NCBI GenBank assembly: GCA_964019695.1
Contig: OZ026526.1
Span: 13,909,754-13,973,753, forward strand
Source of the DNA: Loripinus fragilis
Taxonomy: Eukaryota > Mollusca > Bivalvia > Lucinida > Lucinidae
Length of the DNA: 64,000 nucleotides
Direction of reading: 5' to 3'
In this document: piece by piece, positions 41,440-52,228 of the stretch
Numbering within the stretch: position 1 is the stretch's first letter
Layout: every line of letters starts with the position of its first letter
Position numbers and translations under genes: made by a program
The notes under the pieces: model-generated
Database searches by the model: none
Told to the model about the DNA's origin: nothing
Seen by the model: only the letters and a program-made list of their open reading frames with translations

Positions 41440-41659
41440 TACTGTAAATTCGGAAATACACGCGAATGTGAGCGTTAAAAGACATATGCGACGTTGCACC
41501 ATTACTTACTATGTACGTATTTGCGACGTCAAAATTTGTGACTAGGGCAAGTAAATAACAGTGATTTCGCCATTTCGCGATAATTTTATTTCCACAAAAT
41601 TTTGCATGTGAGAAGTTTCGCGAAAATAAAACCTCGCGAAAACTTCCGAATTTACAGTA
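41440..41659. mobile_element. TA-flanked MITE with CTGTAAATTCGGAA ends
   Basis: TACTGTAAATTCGGAAATAC ... AACTTCCGAATTTACAGTA. Inner CGCGA motifs in both arms. Confidence 0.8.
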
Positions 41660-41736
41660 AGCTGAAATAACGCCGCCTGTTCCTTTTGGGCCTAGTAAAA
41701 ATATGAAGAAAAAAAAAACAACAACCTCTAAATAGG

Positions 41737-41803
41737 TTCGATCCTGGTACGCCTACGTCAAACGCCGTAGACATAACCACTACACTACAGTATCTTCTAA
41801 CGT
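41737..41803 (-). other. tRNA-Val-like or SINE-head sequence
   Basis: Minus strand TGTAGTGTAGTGGTTATGTC resembles the A-box half of a tRNA-Val and GGATCGAACC follows at T-arm distance. No good acceptor stem. Confidence 0.3.
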
Positions 41804-43187
41804 GAAGTACACAAGTTAATATTTTATGGGTAGCATTGTACTATATAATCAGCAATTGTAAACAAAATATCACGTGACTGTCACTCTTCGTTGGCACTAT
41901 AGTAGTTCACCTTCAGTATTATTCAGATCAAAACAAACACCTGGTTTTTCCTGTTTTAGTGCTTAGTTTAACAAGAGTATGTGTAAATTCAAAGTGTTAC
42001 ATTGCATGTAGGTCTACACTTCTTCCACTTTACTTTGATATGAAACATGACCACTTTTAGAAAAGAACAAAAAATGATCTTTTGACCCCACGCCAGGGGT
42101 CGTTGGTGTGTGTAATGACAGCATACTTGCTTTCATGGTGCTCTGTGCTCAATTCTCTTTAAGGACCTCGGACAGTTTCCTATTCAATCTGCCCAAATTT
42201 TGACAGCCTGTGGCTAGCATACTGCATATCTGACAACTATAGTTTTGTGCTTAAATGAAACCCTTACATTTAGTGCATCTAACAAAATAAAAATATTTTG
42301 AAAATATTGCATAATTATGCCAGGACTTAAGGGTTTAGGGGGTGGGGGTATTTTTTGTGACCAAATTTTATTTCACAGAAAGTCAAAGTTTCGTTGACTA
42401 TTCACCTACATGTTAATATAATGTTTGCGGCATAAAACTTGAGACGAAAGTGATGCGTTTGCACAAATTCGGGTAGAGAAGATTTCATTGTTTCGTCTAA
42501 AGAAGTGTGCTGTCAATTACTTTTGACTATTACCTGTAATGTTTCGAGCTCAACCAGTTTGACTTGTGCACTGAGGTGTATCATATCTGTTTACTGTATA
42601 AATCATAGTCTAGATAAACACAGTTTTTTTAGCGTAAAATCGTACTATTTTCTTACACATCAGATTTAACCTATAATTTTGGTGCTTAAAAGAACCGTCC
42701 CATTGCGACGATTCTTTTGAGTACCCAACACATAATGTGTTTGGTTGAGAAATGAGACAATTTATTTCTTTGTAAAGCCCTGATATATGCCAATATTACC
42801 TACAGGTTTTTACAAAATTAGTTTCTAATAAGTTTTTATAATAAAGTGTTTTTGAGCATTTTGACATCGTTCTCCCCCCGTGACCAATCATGCCATTTTT
42901 ATATGATGTGTGAAATGTAAAACTACAACTGTATGCAAAAGGATTTGTTTGGTCACGTGGGGGAAAGCACCTCAGTAAAACTTTTTCTATTTTCTATATG
43001 TTGAATAGCAAAAACGCAGTTTCAACCCATATTTTTCAATTGGTACTTGTCCAATGAGTAAACGGCTTTTGTGGATAAGTCGAGGGTTGAGCCTACCATC
43101 TTTTTCATAGAAAAAAATATCATTTTCTTTGAAACTTTTCTCTGGTCATTTTATGGGCAATCCTTCATTAAGACTGTCCGAGGTCCT
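41804..43187. other. Intron sequence, mostly repeat-derived
   Basis: 42031-42130 is a decayed unit of the ~130-bp repeat (GATATGAAACATGACC, TTTTGACCCCACGCC). 42670-42790 is a copy of the dispersed AACATAATGTGTTTGG repeat. No coding block. Confidence 0.35.
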
Positions 43188-43460
43188 TTGATATGCAACA
43201 TGACTACTTTCAGTAAAAGATATAGTTTGACCTTTTGACCCCACCCCCTGGATCAAGGGTGTGTCTGTGGGCAAAATATTTGCTACTATGTTGCTGCCAG
43301 CGTCGTCAGCTTTAATTTGATATGCAACATGACTACTTTCAGAAAAATATATAGTTTGAACTTTTGACCCCACCCCCTGGGTCAAGGGCGTGTCTGTGGG
43401 CAAAATATTTGCTACCATGTTAATGCTTGCGTCGTCAGCTTTAATTTGATATGCAACATG
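43188..43460. repeat. ~129-bp tandem repeat
   Basis: Two full units and part of a third starting TTTGATATGCAACATGAC, containing TTTTGACCCCACCCCCTGG and GGGCAAAATATTTGCTAC. The minus-strand open frame across it is a repeat artefact. Related units at 55940-56500. Confidence 0.8.
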
Positions 43461-44125
43461 ACCATATTCTGAAAAAGTTTAATTTTGGCCTCGGCCCCGC
43501 CCCCTAAGTCCACCCAAGGGGCTCGGACCCAGGCCTTCATACTAAAATCCCATTTGATTTGTTTCATATCTATTGCTGCTGTGCCTGCATGCGAAATTTC
43601 AGCAAAAAATATTAATAATTGCCTTAGTTATTGTGAAATTTAAATATTTGACCTTTGACCCCTTAGGTGGGGGTCAAAGGGGGTGGGGATAAACTTTGAC
43701 ATCGACATTCTTATCTACAGGCACTTGGCAATCATGGTCTATAGTGTGAAGTTGTTAAATAAAATAGCTTTGATGAAATGTGACGATCATCACACAAAAA
43801 AAGCTAATATAGGTTTTGCCCTATAATTGCCCATACTTAAACAAGGGCAATAACTCAAGTGTTAAGGGGTGGATTTTGACCAAACTTACAGGATATCGAG
43901 AGTCCATGGTACTAATCATTTGTACCAAGAATGAATTAAATCTGACCAATAGGTACTAAGATATGGTTCCGGACAAACGAGCGGACGGACGGACGGAATG
44001 GACGGACGGACGCACGGACAACGCCAAAACTATATCCCTCCGACTTCGACGGGGGATAATAATGGACCTTTCTCATATAATGCAAACAAGCAAAATGGGG
44101 GGTCCCATTAGACACAAAAAGGTTT
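43461..44125. repeat. Repeat-derived DNA with (GGAC)n tract
   Basis: Contains AAGGGCAATAACTC and GGTTCCGGACAAACGAGCGG followed by GACGGACGGACGGA, as near the right end of 27247-29551. No gene. Confidence 0.5.
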
Positions 44126-44332
44126 TTAACGCATTACCTACTTATGTCGTCTGCTGATAACCGATGCAAACAGTATGTACCCAGATCAGGCCCGACAAAA
44201 TGTCGGGCCTGATCTGGATTCAAACAGTTTGACACTGATGGCATTCCTGAAAGAATTTTTTGAAAAAGTTGATTTGGAAAAAAATCAGATGACAAAAAAG
44301 CATGCAAAATTACCCAGCATGCAAAGAGTTAA
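44126..44332. mobile_element. TTAA-MITE group A, complete
   Basis: TTAACGCATTACCTACTTATG ... ACCCAGCATGCAAAGAGTTAA (in part). Perfect central hairpin AGATCAGGCCCGACAAAATG plus inverse. It ends 17 bp inside the intron from exon e4's donor. Confidence 0.85.
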
Positions 44333-44349
44333 GAGCGACAGATAATCAC

Positions 44350-44667
44350 CTGGAACGTAATTCCCTCCAAAAGAATAACCACCCCAATTCGGCATCAAAG
44401 ATGGTGGCCCTACATATTTCGCTGTCGGGGGTCGTCTCTGCATCAGACTAGGAACGGATATACGCTCAGCAGGCATGATCATAGCAGGGCCACCTATCGG
44501 GGGAAACATGGGCCCTGGTGGCCCCATCCCTCTAGGGCCCCTACCAGGAAATGGAGTTGTAGGAACTACAACAGAACTGCCTTCCAAAGCTGGTGTATAG
44601 ATGGGAGCACGGCCTTTAAACATCGTGAAATATTTTCGGCTTTCTAGATTAAGGCACCAATGTGTTC
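44350..44667 (-). CDS. Host-gene exon e4, Pro/Gly-rich
   Basis: The longest exon seen. Its donor is CCAG|gtgatt. The 5' edge is unsettled: acceptors at 44667 and about 44645 both give phase 1, and one at 44683 gives phase 0. The protein reads THWCLNLESRKYFTMFKGRA, then PIYTPALEGSSVVVPTT, then PFPGRGPRGMGPPGPMFPP and ends SLMPNWGGYSFGGNYVP. The Gly/Pro part is low-complexity and likely disordered. Codon choice is mixed and there is no internal stop. Confidence 0.68.
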
Positions 44668-44790
44668 CTAAGTCACTCAAAAGCTTTCGAAGAATGTGCG
44701 TAAAAGTCCACAAAGTACATTATATGCACATATTTATTCATTTTTTTTCCTTCATTTCTTTTTATTTTCCATCTGACCATTTTATACACA

Positions 44791-45720
44791 TGTTTATATA
44801 CTTAAGGCCAAAAGTAACTTTACACTGTTATTAAATATACCTTTTCTGGGTATTAGTGAGTGGTATTTTAAATATGTTTAATTCATATCAAAGTTCAATC
44901 AATTACTCATATGACCTTTTAATTTTATGTTGTTACTGTCATAAATGCAACCACAATGCCCTAATGAAAGAAGCAAGGGGGCAAAATAAACTTTTCCAAA
45001 ACGCATCACTTTTGATGTTTTACTGTAGTTTTGCAATAGGACAATTTTTAATTTTAAAGAACCAGTCTGAAAGACAGGCTGTTGAATTGTTGTTTAAAGT
45101 TCAAATCAGCCTGGATCACCTTTCGAGTAACACAAATTTGAGTTGTGTTTTTACGTACATACCCCTTTTGTGAACTTTACAATGCTTTCAACGGAATTTC
45201 CCATAAGGAATTGTTTGCCTTTTTTCTTCCAAACCGTTTGGAATTTTTATCAGATTATCTCGTCACATACTCAGGGCAGAAGTCCCAACAAATCGCTGGT
45301 AAAAAAATCCCTATGCCATCTGAGATAAAGCTTTTAGCAGGGACTAAAATTTACTATTGTTTTAATTCAAAGGGAGATAATTTCAAAGTGAACCAACTTT
45401 AAAATGCTGCCAAAAACAAACTATACGTCAGAGACAGAATGTCTTGCAGTATTTTTAATGTGCAATCGATGGCCCTTAAAATAGCGTGTTCAAATCCTAG
45501 GTTTACTTTGGATTTTGTTAGGAAATGCTAATTTTGTGCTTTTAATGAAAGCACAGATAACCTGAAAGAAGATTAATTTACCTAAGTTGTTTTTTTCGTG
45601 AATTAGGACAGGGTGGGAACCAGCAACTCATTGCAATATTTAAGTTGGTTAAACTCAAAAGCAGTAAAGATATATTCGATAGTTCAAAGTGTAAAGTTAC
45701 TTTTGGCTTTAAGTATATAT
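44791..45720. mobile_element. 930-bp element with TTAARGCCAAAAGTAAC inverted ends
   Basis: Left TATATACTTAAGGCCAAAAG with TAACTTTACACT, right inverse ending GCTTTAAGTATATA. A TTAA lies within each end. It encloses plus-strand open frames (44856-45173 and 45145-45402) in different frames whose residues look non-random, for example ERQAVELLFKVQISLDHL and NGISHKELFAFFLPNRLEF. These may be remains of one frameshifted reading frame. No transposase motif recognised. Confidence 0.5.
45145..45402 (+). pseudogene. Possible decayed ORF inside the TTAARGCC element
   Basis: The frame reads RTYPFCELYNAFNGISHKEL, then FAFFLPNRLEFLSDYLVTYS, and later IPMPSEIKLLAGTKIYY. The upstream frame (44856-45173) overlaps by a +1 shift. 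No clear ATG, no known domain. Confidence 0.3.
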
Positions 45721-45835
45721 TAACTGCTGTCTCTTGATTGTTTAAAGGATATAAACTGTTATAATAGTTATGCTCAACCACTGAAAAAATATAATATTTT
45801 TCTTACTGATCGCTGAAAATACAATTTTTATTATC

Positions 45836-45898
45836 ATGTTGTGGGTACTCATTGAAAGCTTCTTGCTGAAACGCTTTCAATGAGTACCCACGGCATAC
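45836..45898. repeat. Foldback with GTGGGTACTCATTGAAAGC arms
   Basis: GTTGTGGGTACTCATTGAAAG and CTTTCAATGAGTACCCAC flank TTGCTGAAAC. Confidence 0.75.
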
Positions 45899-45981
45899 AT
45901 TTATGTTTTTATGAAAAATAAGCAAACTAACAACCTAATGATGGTGATATCTTTCTAACCCATCCATGAAAACATTACATT

Positions 45982-46221
45982 TGAGCCGTGACAAAATTGT
46001 GTTTTCCAACAATGTGACATTTCGACATGTGTAGACTCAGACGAGCATGTGCAACCTTTTAAGCTTAGAAGCTCCAAATGATGTTCTGTCAGTAGCCTAA
46101 GAGTCATAGAATATTCAAGCAACTAGCAAAGTCTCTGATCAGACTTCACTTATGCGCAGGCAGATCTGCGCCCTTGCTGGTCTTACATACCACATTGATG
46201 GAAATCTTGCGTCGCAGCTCA
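45982..46221. mobile_element. MITE with TGAGCCGTGAC ends
   Basis: TGAGCCGTGACAAAATTGTG ... TTGCGTCGCAGCTCA. Third copy of the TGAGCCGCG family. Confidence 0.72.
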
Positions 46222-46329
46222 GTTTTCGTTGTGGCTTACAATGAATACCCGCAACATATGTTTTTGTTGAGAAATAAGCAAACAATTTAAGTGATCTGGT
46301 TTCTGCCCAAGGCTATGGTTATCCGTTAC

Positions 46330-46560
46330 TTAATTCTTTTCCCGCCTGTCATGACTTGTTGTCTGCTCTCACTCTCTCGTCTGCTTATGTTCTTAGGTAG
46401 CCTATATTGCAAACAATATAGACCCCAGATCAGGGTACATATTGTTTGCTTCCATGACAAAATCTTGTCTGAAGTGCACTTGATAACATGTATTTGCAGC
46501 AGGCGTAAACAGCAGACAACATTTTCAGGACAAAATATTGGCAGGATAAGGGTTGAAAAC
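46330..46560. mobile_element. TTAA-type MITE group G
   Basis: TTGTTGTCTGCTCTCACTCTC, TATGTTCTTAGGTAGCCTAT, hairpin CAAACAATATAGACCCCAGA, and GGCAGGATAAGGGTTGA. Relatives at 49736-50152 and 53955-54085. Confidence 0.55.
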
Positions 46561-46972
46561 TTCAAATTCTTTACTTGAAAATCCTTTTTTTCACATTTTT
46601 TTTCATCAATAGTATTCCATGTAAACTAATTTAAACATTGGGTTCTTATAAATGTACCATACTTGGTTAAAAATACAATAATATGTCCACAAAGTACATC
46701 CAAATTTCAGAGTTATCAACAAAATTCCAAACTTCAATGACATAAAACTTATTCTTTTAAGAAGAATTGATTTAAAGTTCCATCGACTATAATCGGTCAA
46801 TATTTAAGGTGTTTGTATCCGTTTATATCAAAATAAAATTCAATAACACAAATTCTCTAATTCTACAATATATTCATAAATATTATTTATTTAGCATTTC
46901 AATAATAATTTTGTTTGGTTTTCACCAAAGAGACTATTCATTCAGATTCTTTATGCCCCACATTGATTTTAT
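46561..46972. other. Intron sequence
   Basis: AT-rich, no coding block or defined repeat. Confidence 0.3.
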
Positions 46973-47185
46973 TTAACCCATAAAGCGCCACCTAGAATTT
47001 GCAGCAGACGACACTTTCATATTTTGTCACTTTTTCAAAAATAACAAATAAGGCATTATTCATGAGAATCGTCTGCTGGCAGACGATTCTCATGAAATAT
47101 CATACATTATTTTTTTTTGAAAATTAGGAAAGATGTTGCAAAATTTGTCGTCAGCTGCAATTGTGATTGGCGCTTTAAGAGTTAA
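46973..47185. mobile_element. TTAA-MITE group E, complete
   Basis: TTAACCCATAAAGCGCCACC ... GATTGGCGCTTTAAGAGTTAA (in part). Perfect centre GAGAATCGTCTGCTGGCAGA. It shares its right TTAA with the next element. Confidence 0.82.
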
Positions 47186-47396
47186 AACTCTTAGCCTACT
47201 GAGAAATTTCCCATGCTTTTTTGTCTGCTGATTTTTTTGAAAATCATTTTTTTAAAAAAAAAATTCCTCCAGGAATACTATCAGAGTGTCAAACAATTTA
47301 GATCCAGATAAGGCCCGACATTTTGTCGGGCCGGATCTGGGTTCAAACTGTTCACAAAGGTTATCAGCAGACAACACTAGTAGGTAAAGAGTTTAA
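47182..47396. mobile_element. TTAA-MITE group A, abutting group E
   Basis: TTAAAACTCTTAGCC ... GTAGGTAAAGAGTTTAA. Core GGCCCGACATTTTGTCGGGC. The TTAA at 47182-47185 serves both elements. Confidence 0.78.
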
Positions 47397-47463
47397 AACG
47401 AAATTTGAATATTTTGAATCTACCCGTTAGATAATAGAACTTTTCCCATCAGTGTATTCATAC

Positions 47464-47717
47464 TTAACTCTTTGCATGCTGGGTAATTTTTCATGATTTT
47501 GTTGTCGTCTGCTATCCTTTTTCGAAATTAATTCTCACAATGTCGAACAGTGTGGGTGCCATGGGTTAATTTGGTCTGTAGTATGTGATTGTGGCATTTC
47601 TGCGTCATACTCACTTTTGGATCCAGATCAGCCTGGACGTTCTGTCGGTGCTGATTTGGGTCCAAACTGTTTGCAAAGGTTTTCAGCAGACGACAGCCAC
47701 TAGCAAAGAAAGAGTTA
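47464..47717. mobile_element. TTAA-MITE group A with internal replacement
   Basis: TTAACTCTTTGCATGCTGGG ... TAGCAAAGAAAGAGTTAA. The middle (47555-47625) contains GCCATGGGTTAATTTGGTCT not found in other copies; similar to 25850 and 33160. Confidence 0.68.
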
Positions 47718-47790
47718 AATTATGCATGCTCAGCTATCTAGTGGGTCTAGAAGTCTGATTTTTGGACTGAGCCTTCATCTACTTCCATGT

Positions 47791-47987
47791 TCACACCGGG
47801 TAGTGGCAATCGAAAACTTTAATACTATCCACGAACGTAGATCAAAAATCGTTCAAAACAGAGATTTAGATTACCATTTGTGTCCAGACTGGCAACAAAT
47901 GACAATCAAAAACACTGTTTCAAGTGATTTTTGATCCACGCTTGTGGATTGTTAAGAATGTTTTTGATTACTGCCTACCCGGTGTGA
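47791..47987. mobile_element. MITE with TCACACCGGGTAG ends
   Basis: TCACACCGGGTAGTGGCAAT ... ACTGCCTACCCGGTGTGA. Inner ATCAAAAATC / GATTTTTGATC arms. Flanking TGT may be a 3-bp target duplication. Confidence 0.78.
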
Positions 47988-48068
47988 TGTATGCATGCAA
48001 GCAGGAAGGGCTCTGGCAAGACTGCTGATGCCCAGGCTCATCCGAGCTTTTGCTTTTCACCTATGTAG

Positions 48069-48400
48069 TAACTCTTTACCTAATTATAGTGTCGTCTGCT
48101 GATAACTTTTGCAAACAGTTTGGACCCAGATCAGGCCCGACAAAATGTCGCCCCTGACCTGGATCCAAACTGTTTGACACTCTGATGGTATTCCTGAAAG
48201 AATTTTTTGAAAAAGTTGATTTTGAATAAAATCAGCAGACGACAAAAAAAGCATTTTGTCGTCTGCTGATTTTTTTTCAAAATTAACTTTTTCAAAAAAT
48301 TCTTTCAGTCCATTGTTGGGCCTGATCTGGGTCCAAAGTGATTGCTAATGTTACCAGCAGACTACAAAAGTTGTCTGCTCAGGGTCCAAACTGTGCAGCA
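48069..48400. mobile_element. Two TTAA-MITE group A copies joined head to head
   Basis: GTCGTCTGCTGATAACTTTTG ... CAGCAGACGACAAAAAAAGC, then TTTTGTCGTCTGCTGATTTT and a second core GGGCCTGATCTGGGTCC. The TTAA normally at the inner ends is lost. Confidence 0.65.
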
Positions 48401-49365
48401 GGAAATACATGACATGGCAGAAAATATTTTTATTGTAAAGGGCTGAGCACCTATCATTATTGGTAAAAAATGATGAATTATTGCATTAATTATTGCATTA
48501 TGTTAATAACCTAAAATAATTAATATCAAAATCATAGTATGTAAAAACATCATAATTAAGATTCATTTAAATTTCGGGTTTTGTTATGTAAAATTGCAAA
48601 TATACTAGCCAAAAGTTCTAACCGGCCATCTGCATTTAATTAATTTTCTTCAAAACGTAAAATGACATGACTACTCTTTTTGCATCTTGAAATTGACAGA
48701 GGTGTCATGTACCCTTGGCAGTGAAGATATTGACAAAATATTCAAAAGTGCATGCAGGATACTAACTTGAATATTGGTACCCCCATTTTCAAAATTCACT
48801 TTTTGGAAAATTTGTGAGTCATGACTTTTTGAAATAACCTCCATTCACACGCAAACCGTTTTCATTTCAAAAGCCATACACATATTGAACACTAAAGTGC
48901 TGAAATGAACACTCCATCTGCATGAGACTCGTTGCTATTGGCTAGAGTGTCAAAAATTACCCCACCATCCAATGCAAATTCTTGTGAAGTTTGAAATTGA
49001 GGTAAGCGTATTAGGCAAAGCCATAAGGAGTTTTGCTTTATATCAATTTTCTGTTATCAATTACTGATAGGCTGGCCTATTCGGGAATGCAAATGAAATT
49101 GATATTAAAGTGCTTATAGCTTTTCCAAAAATCGGCAAAAATACACGTGGCTGGTAAGAACTTTTGACTAGAATATTTTTTACATGTTAGCTCTTTTCCC
49201 TTCAATGGCCACTTTTGTCATCTGCTGACAATCTGTTTTTCCAAAATGGCATAAAACTTAGATAAAGTAAGTCCACAGTAAAGTGGGCTTATTAGTTCTA
49301 ATAGTTTAATACCTCTATTATGGTACATTGGCAAACAGGGTAGAACAGTTGAGATGCTGGAGTTT
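48401..49365. other. Intron sequence
   Basis: Nearly a kilobase with no coding block and no element ends that I can define. Confidence 0.3.
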
Positions 49366-49580
49366 CATGCGCGGATCCAGAGGGGGGACATGGGGTCTGG
49401 AACCCCCCTGGAAAATCACAAGAAAACAGGGTTTCCTAGCAATATTGGTCCGGATCCACAAAGCTACCAAGCCAGCATTCAATGCTGGGGCATCATCGGC
49501 ACACCAGCAAAACGCCATTTAAATGGCGTTTCGCTGGCAGGCAGATGGCGGCCTGCTTTTAGTGCTTTTTTGATCCCACT
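49366..49580. mobile_element. MITE with GCGGATCCAGAGG end
   Basis: GCGCGGATCCAGAGGGGGG; hairpin CAAAACGCCATTTAAATGGC; TTTTAGTGCTTTTTTGATCCC. Same family as 30180 and 40110. Confidence 0.65.
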
Positions 49581-49735
49581 TAAAATTAAAATTATCAAAT
49601 CTCACTTAAAATTTTGGTTATTCTCACAGATTTCTGTCCACAAGTTATAGCACGTATGGCTGTCCCTTTTTGGGGAACAAGCCCTGTCTTTCAATATGTA
49701 GATGAAAGACCAAGTGACTTATTCTAGAGCAAAAA

Positions 49736-50152
49736 ACCCTTTACCCTCCAGTCAAGACTTTTGTTGTCTGCCAACATGCTCTCTCTTCTGCCTATATTCT
49801 TCGGTAGCCTTATGATATTGCAAACAAATGGACCCAGATCAGACTGCTCCCAGGGTTCAAGGTCTTTGCCTCCAGATGCGAAGCCAGGCGGAGGCCAGGA
49901 AGCCTGGGCTTCATTATCATATGGGGCTCGATGTGAGAAACCCTGACTTTGTTGATTGCGAACAACAAAGGAGCAGACCAGGCTGTGCAGATGCGCAGTC
50001 TGATCAGCCCCTTTTGTCATTCGCTATCTGAAAAGTGAGATACATTTATCTCTTAATTCTCCATTTTTTTTGGTGATACAGCCTCAGGCTTTCATGATAA
50101 AATCTAGTCTGAAGTGCACAAAAATATTGGCGGGATACTATAAAGGTTAAGG
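49736..50152. mobile_element. TTAA-type MITE group G, with nested insertion
   Basis: TTGTTGTCTGCCAACATGC, TATATTCTTCGGTAGCC, then an insertion, then AAAATCTAGTCTGAAGTGCA and ATAAAGGTTAA. The insertion (49873-50090) carries the GAAGCCTGGGCTTCA motif also found at 55317-55515. Confidence 0.6.
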
Positions 50153-50287
50153 TAATCTAGTGTTTATTATGCGCTCCATGTTTTGGGTGCACTATATAAG
50201 TTCAGTGATGCACATAACACAACTTATGTTAAACTAACCTGCTCTTAATTCCATCTACACGGTCGTGTACCGCCTATTGGAAAAATG

Positions 50288-50400
50288 CCTAGTTCCCCAG
50301 TAGTGGTGACTTTTGTCGTCTGCTGAAAACTTCCCAAACTGTTTGACCCTGATGGATCTTTTTGAAGATGTTAATTTTGAAAAAATTCAACAGACAACCA
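50288..50400. mobile_element. TTAA-MITE group A fragment at the minisatellite edge
   Basis: AGTGGTGACTTTTGTCGTCTG ... TTGAAAAAATTCAACAGACAAC. The minisatellite starts at its decayed right arm. Confidence 0.55.
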
Positions 50401-52228
50401 GAATGTCTGTTGTAACACCAAGGCACATCATGGCAATAATATAACCAGACTGTCTATTCTAACAACAAGGCATATCATGGCAATAATATAACCAGATTAT
50501 ATGTTGCAACACCAAGGGACATCATGGCAATACTATAACCAGACTGTCTGTTCTAACACCAAGGCATATCGTGGCAATAATATAACCAGATTGTATGTTG
50601 CAACACCAAGGCATATCATGGCAATACTATAACAAGTCTGTCTGTTCTAACACCAAGGCATATCGTGGCAATAATATAACCAGATTGTATGTTGCAACAC
50701 CAAGGCATATCATGGCAATACTATAACAAGTCTGTCTATTGTAACACCAAGGCATATCATGGCAATACTATAACAAGACTGCCTGTTGCAACACCAAGAT
50801 ACATCATGGCAATACTATAACCAGACTGTCTGTTGCAACACCAAGGCATATCATGGCAATGCTATAACCAGACTGCCTGTTGCAAAATCAAGGGATATCA
50901 TGGCAATACTACAACTAGACTGTCTGTTGTAACACTAAGGTATAGCATGGCAATACTATAACATACTATATGATACTATAACTGACTGTTGCAACACCAA
51001 GGGACATCATGGCAATACTATTACCAGACTGCCTGTTGCAACACCAAGGCATATCATGGCAATACTATAACCAGACTGTCTGTTGTAACACAAAGGCATA
51101 GCATGGCAATACTATAATCTGACTGTCTGTTGTAACACCAAGGCATAGCATGGCAATACTATAATCAGACTGTCTGTTGTAACACCAAGGCATATCATGG
51201 CAATACTATAACCTGACTGTCTGTTGTAACACCAAGGCATATCATGGCAATACTATAACAAAACTGTCTGTTGCAACACCAAGGCATAGCATGGCAATAC
51301 TATAACGCGACTGCCTGTTGCAACATCAAGGGATATCATGGCAATACTATAACTAGAATTTCTGTTGTAACACCAAGGCATATCATGGCAATACTATAAC
51401 CAGACTGTCTGTTGCAACATCAAGGATTATCATGGCAATACTATAACAAGACTGCCTGTTGCAACACCAGACTGTATGTTGTAACACAAATGCATAGCAT
51501 GGCAATACTATAACAAAACTGTCTGTTGCAACACCAAGGGACATCATGGCAATACTATAACCAGGGCCTGTTGCAACACCAAGGCATAACATGGCAATAT
51601 TATAACCATACAGCCTGATGTAACACCAAGGGACATCATGGCAACACTATAACCAGACTATCTGTTGTAACACCAAGGGATATCATGGCAATACTATAAC
51701 CAGACTGTCTGTTCCAACATCAAGGGATATCATGGCAATACTATAACCAAAATGTCTGTTGTAACACCAAGGCATATCATGGCAATACTATAACCAGAAT
51801 GTATGTTGCAACATCAAGGCACATCATGGCAATACTATAACCAGACTGTCTGTTGAAACATCAAGGGATATCATGGCAATACTATAACCAGAATGTCTGT
51901 TGTAACACCAAGGCATATCATGGCAATACTATATCCAGAATGTCTGTTGCAACACCAAGGCACATTATGACAATACTATAACCAGAACGTCCGTTGTAAC
52001 ACCAAGGCATATCATGGCAATACTATAACCAGACTGTCTGTTGCAACACCAAGGGATATAATGGCAATAATATAACCAGACTGTCTGTTGCAACACCAAG
52101 GCATATCATGGCTATACTATAATCAGACTGTCTGTTGTAACACCAAGGCACATCATGGCAATACTTTAACCAGATTGACTGTTTGCACTACCAAGGGAAA
52201 TCATGGCAATGCTATAACCATACTGTCG
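50398..52228. repeat. 47-bp minisatellite, about 39 units
   Basis: Unit CTGTCTGTTGTAACACCAAG plus GCATATCATGGCAATACTAT plus AACCAGA (unit starts 51121 and 51168). Units vary at TAACA/CAACA, GCATA/GGATA/GGACA and ATACT/ATAAT. There are higher-order blocks. Not coding; spacer-free, so not a CRISPR array. Confidence 0.92.

Noticed and set aside
43146..43418. 90-codon minus-strand open frame
   Set aside because: It runs across the ~129-bp tandem repeat and is itself repetitive.
45578..45660. Possible exon ending in ACAACTTAG|gtaaat on the minus strand
   Set aside because: The donor is fair but there is no pyrimidine tract before any usable AG, and it overlaps the inverted end of the TTAARGCC element.
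49318..49650. Open frames of 64-98 codons on both strands
   Set aside because: They lie in the GCGGATCCAGAGG MITE; GC-rich MITE arms lack stops in several frames.
50398..52228. Regular repeats that could suggest a CRISPR array
   Set aside because: The 47-bp units abut with no unique spacers, and the context is eukaryotic introns.
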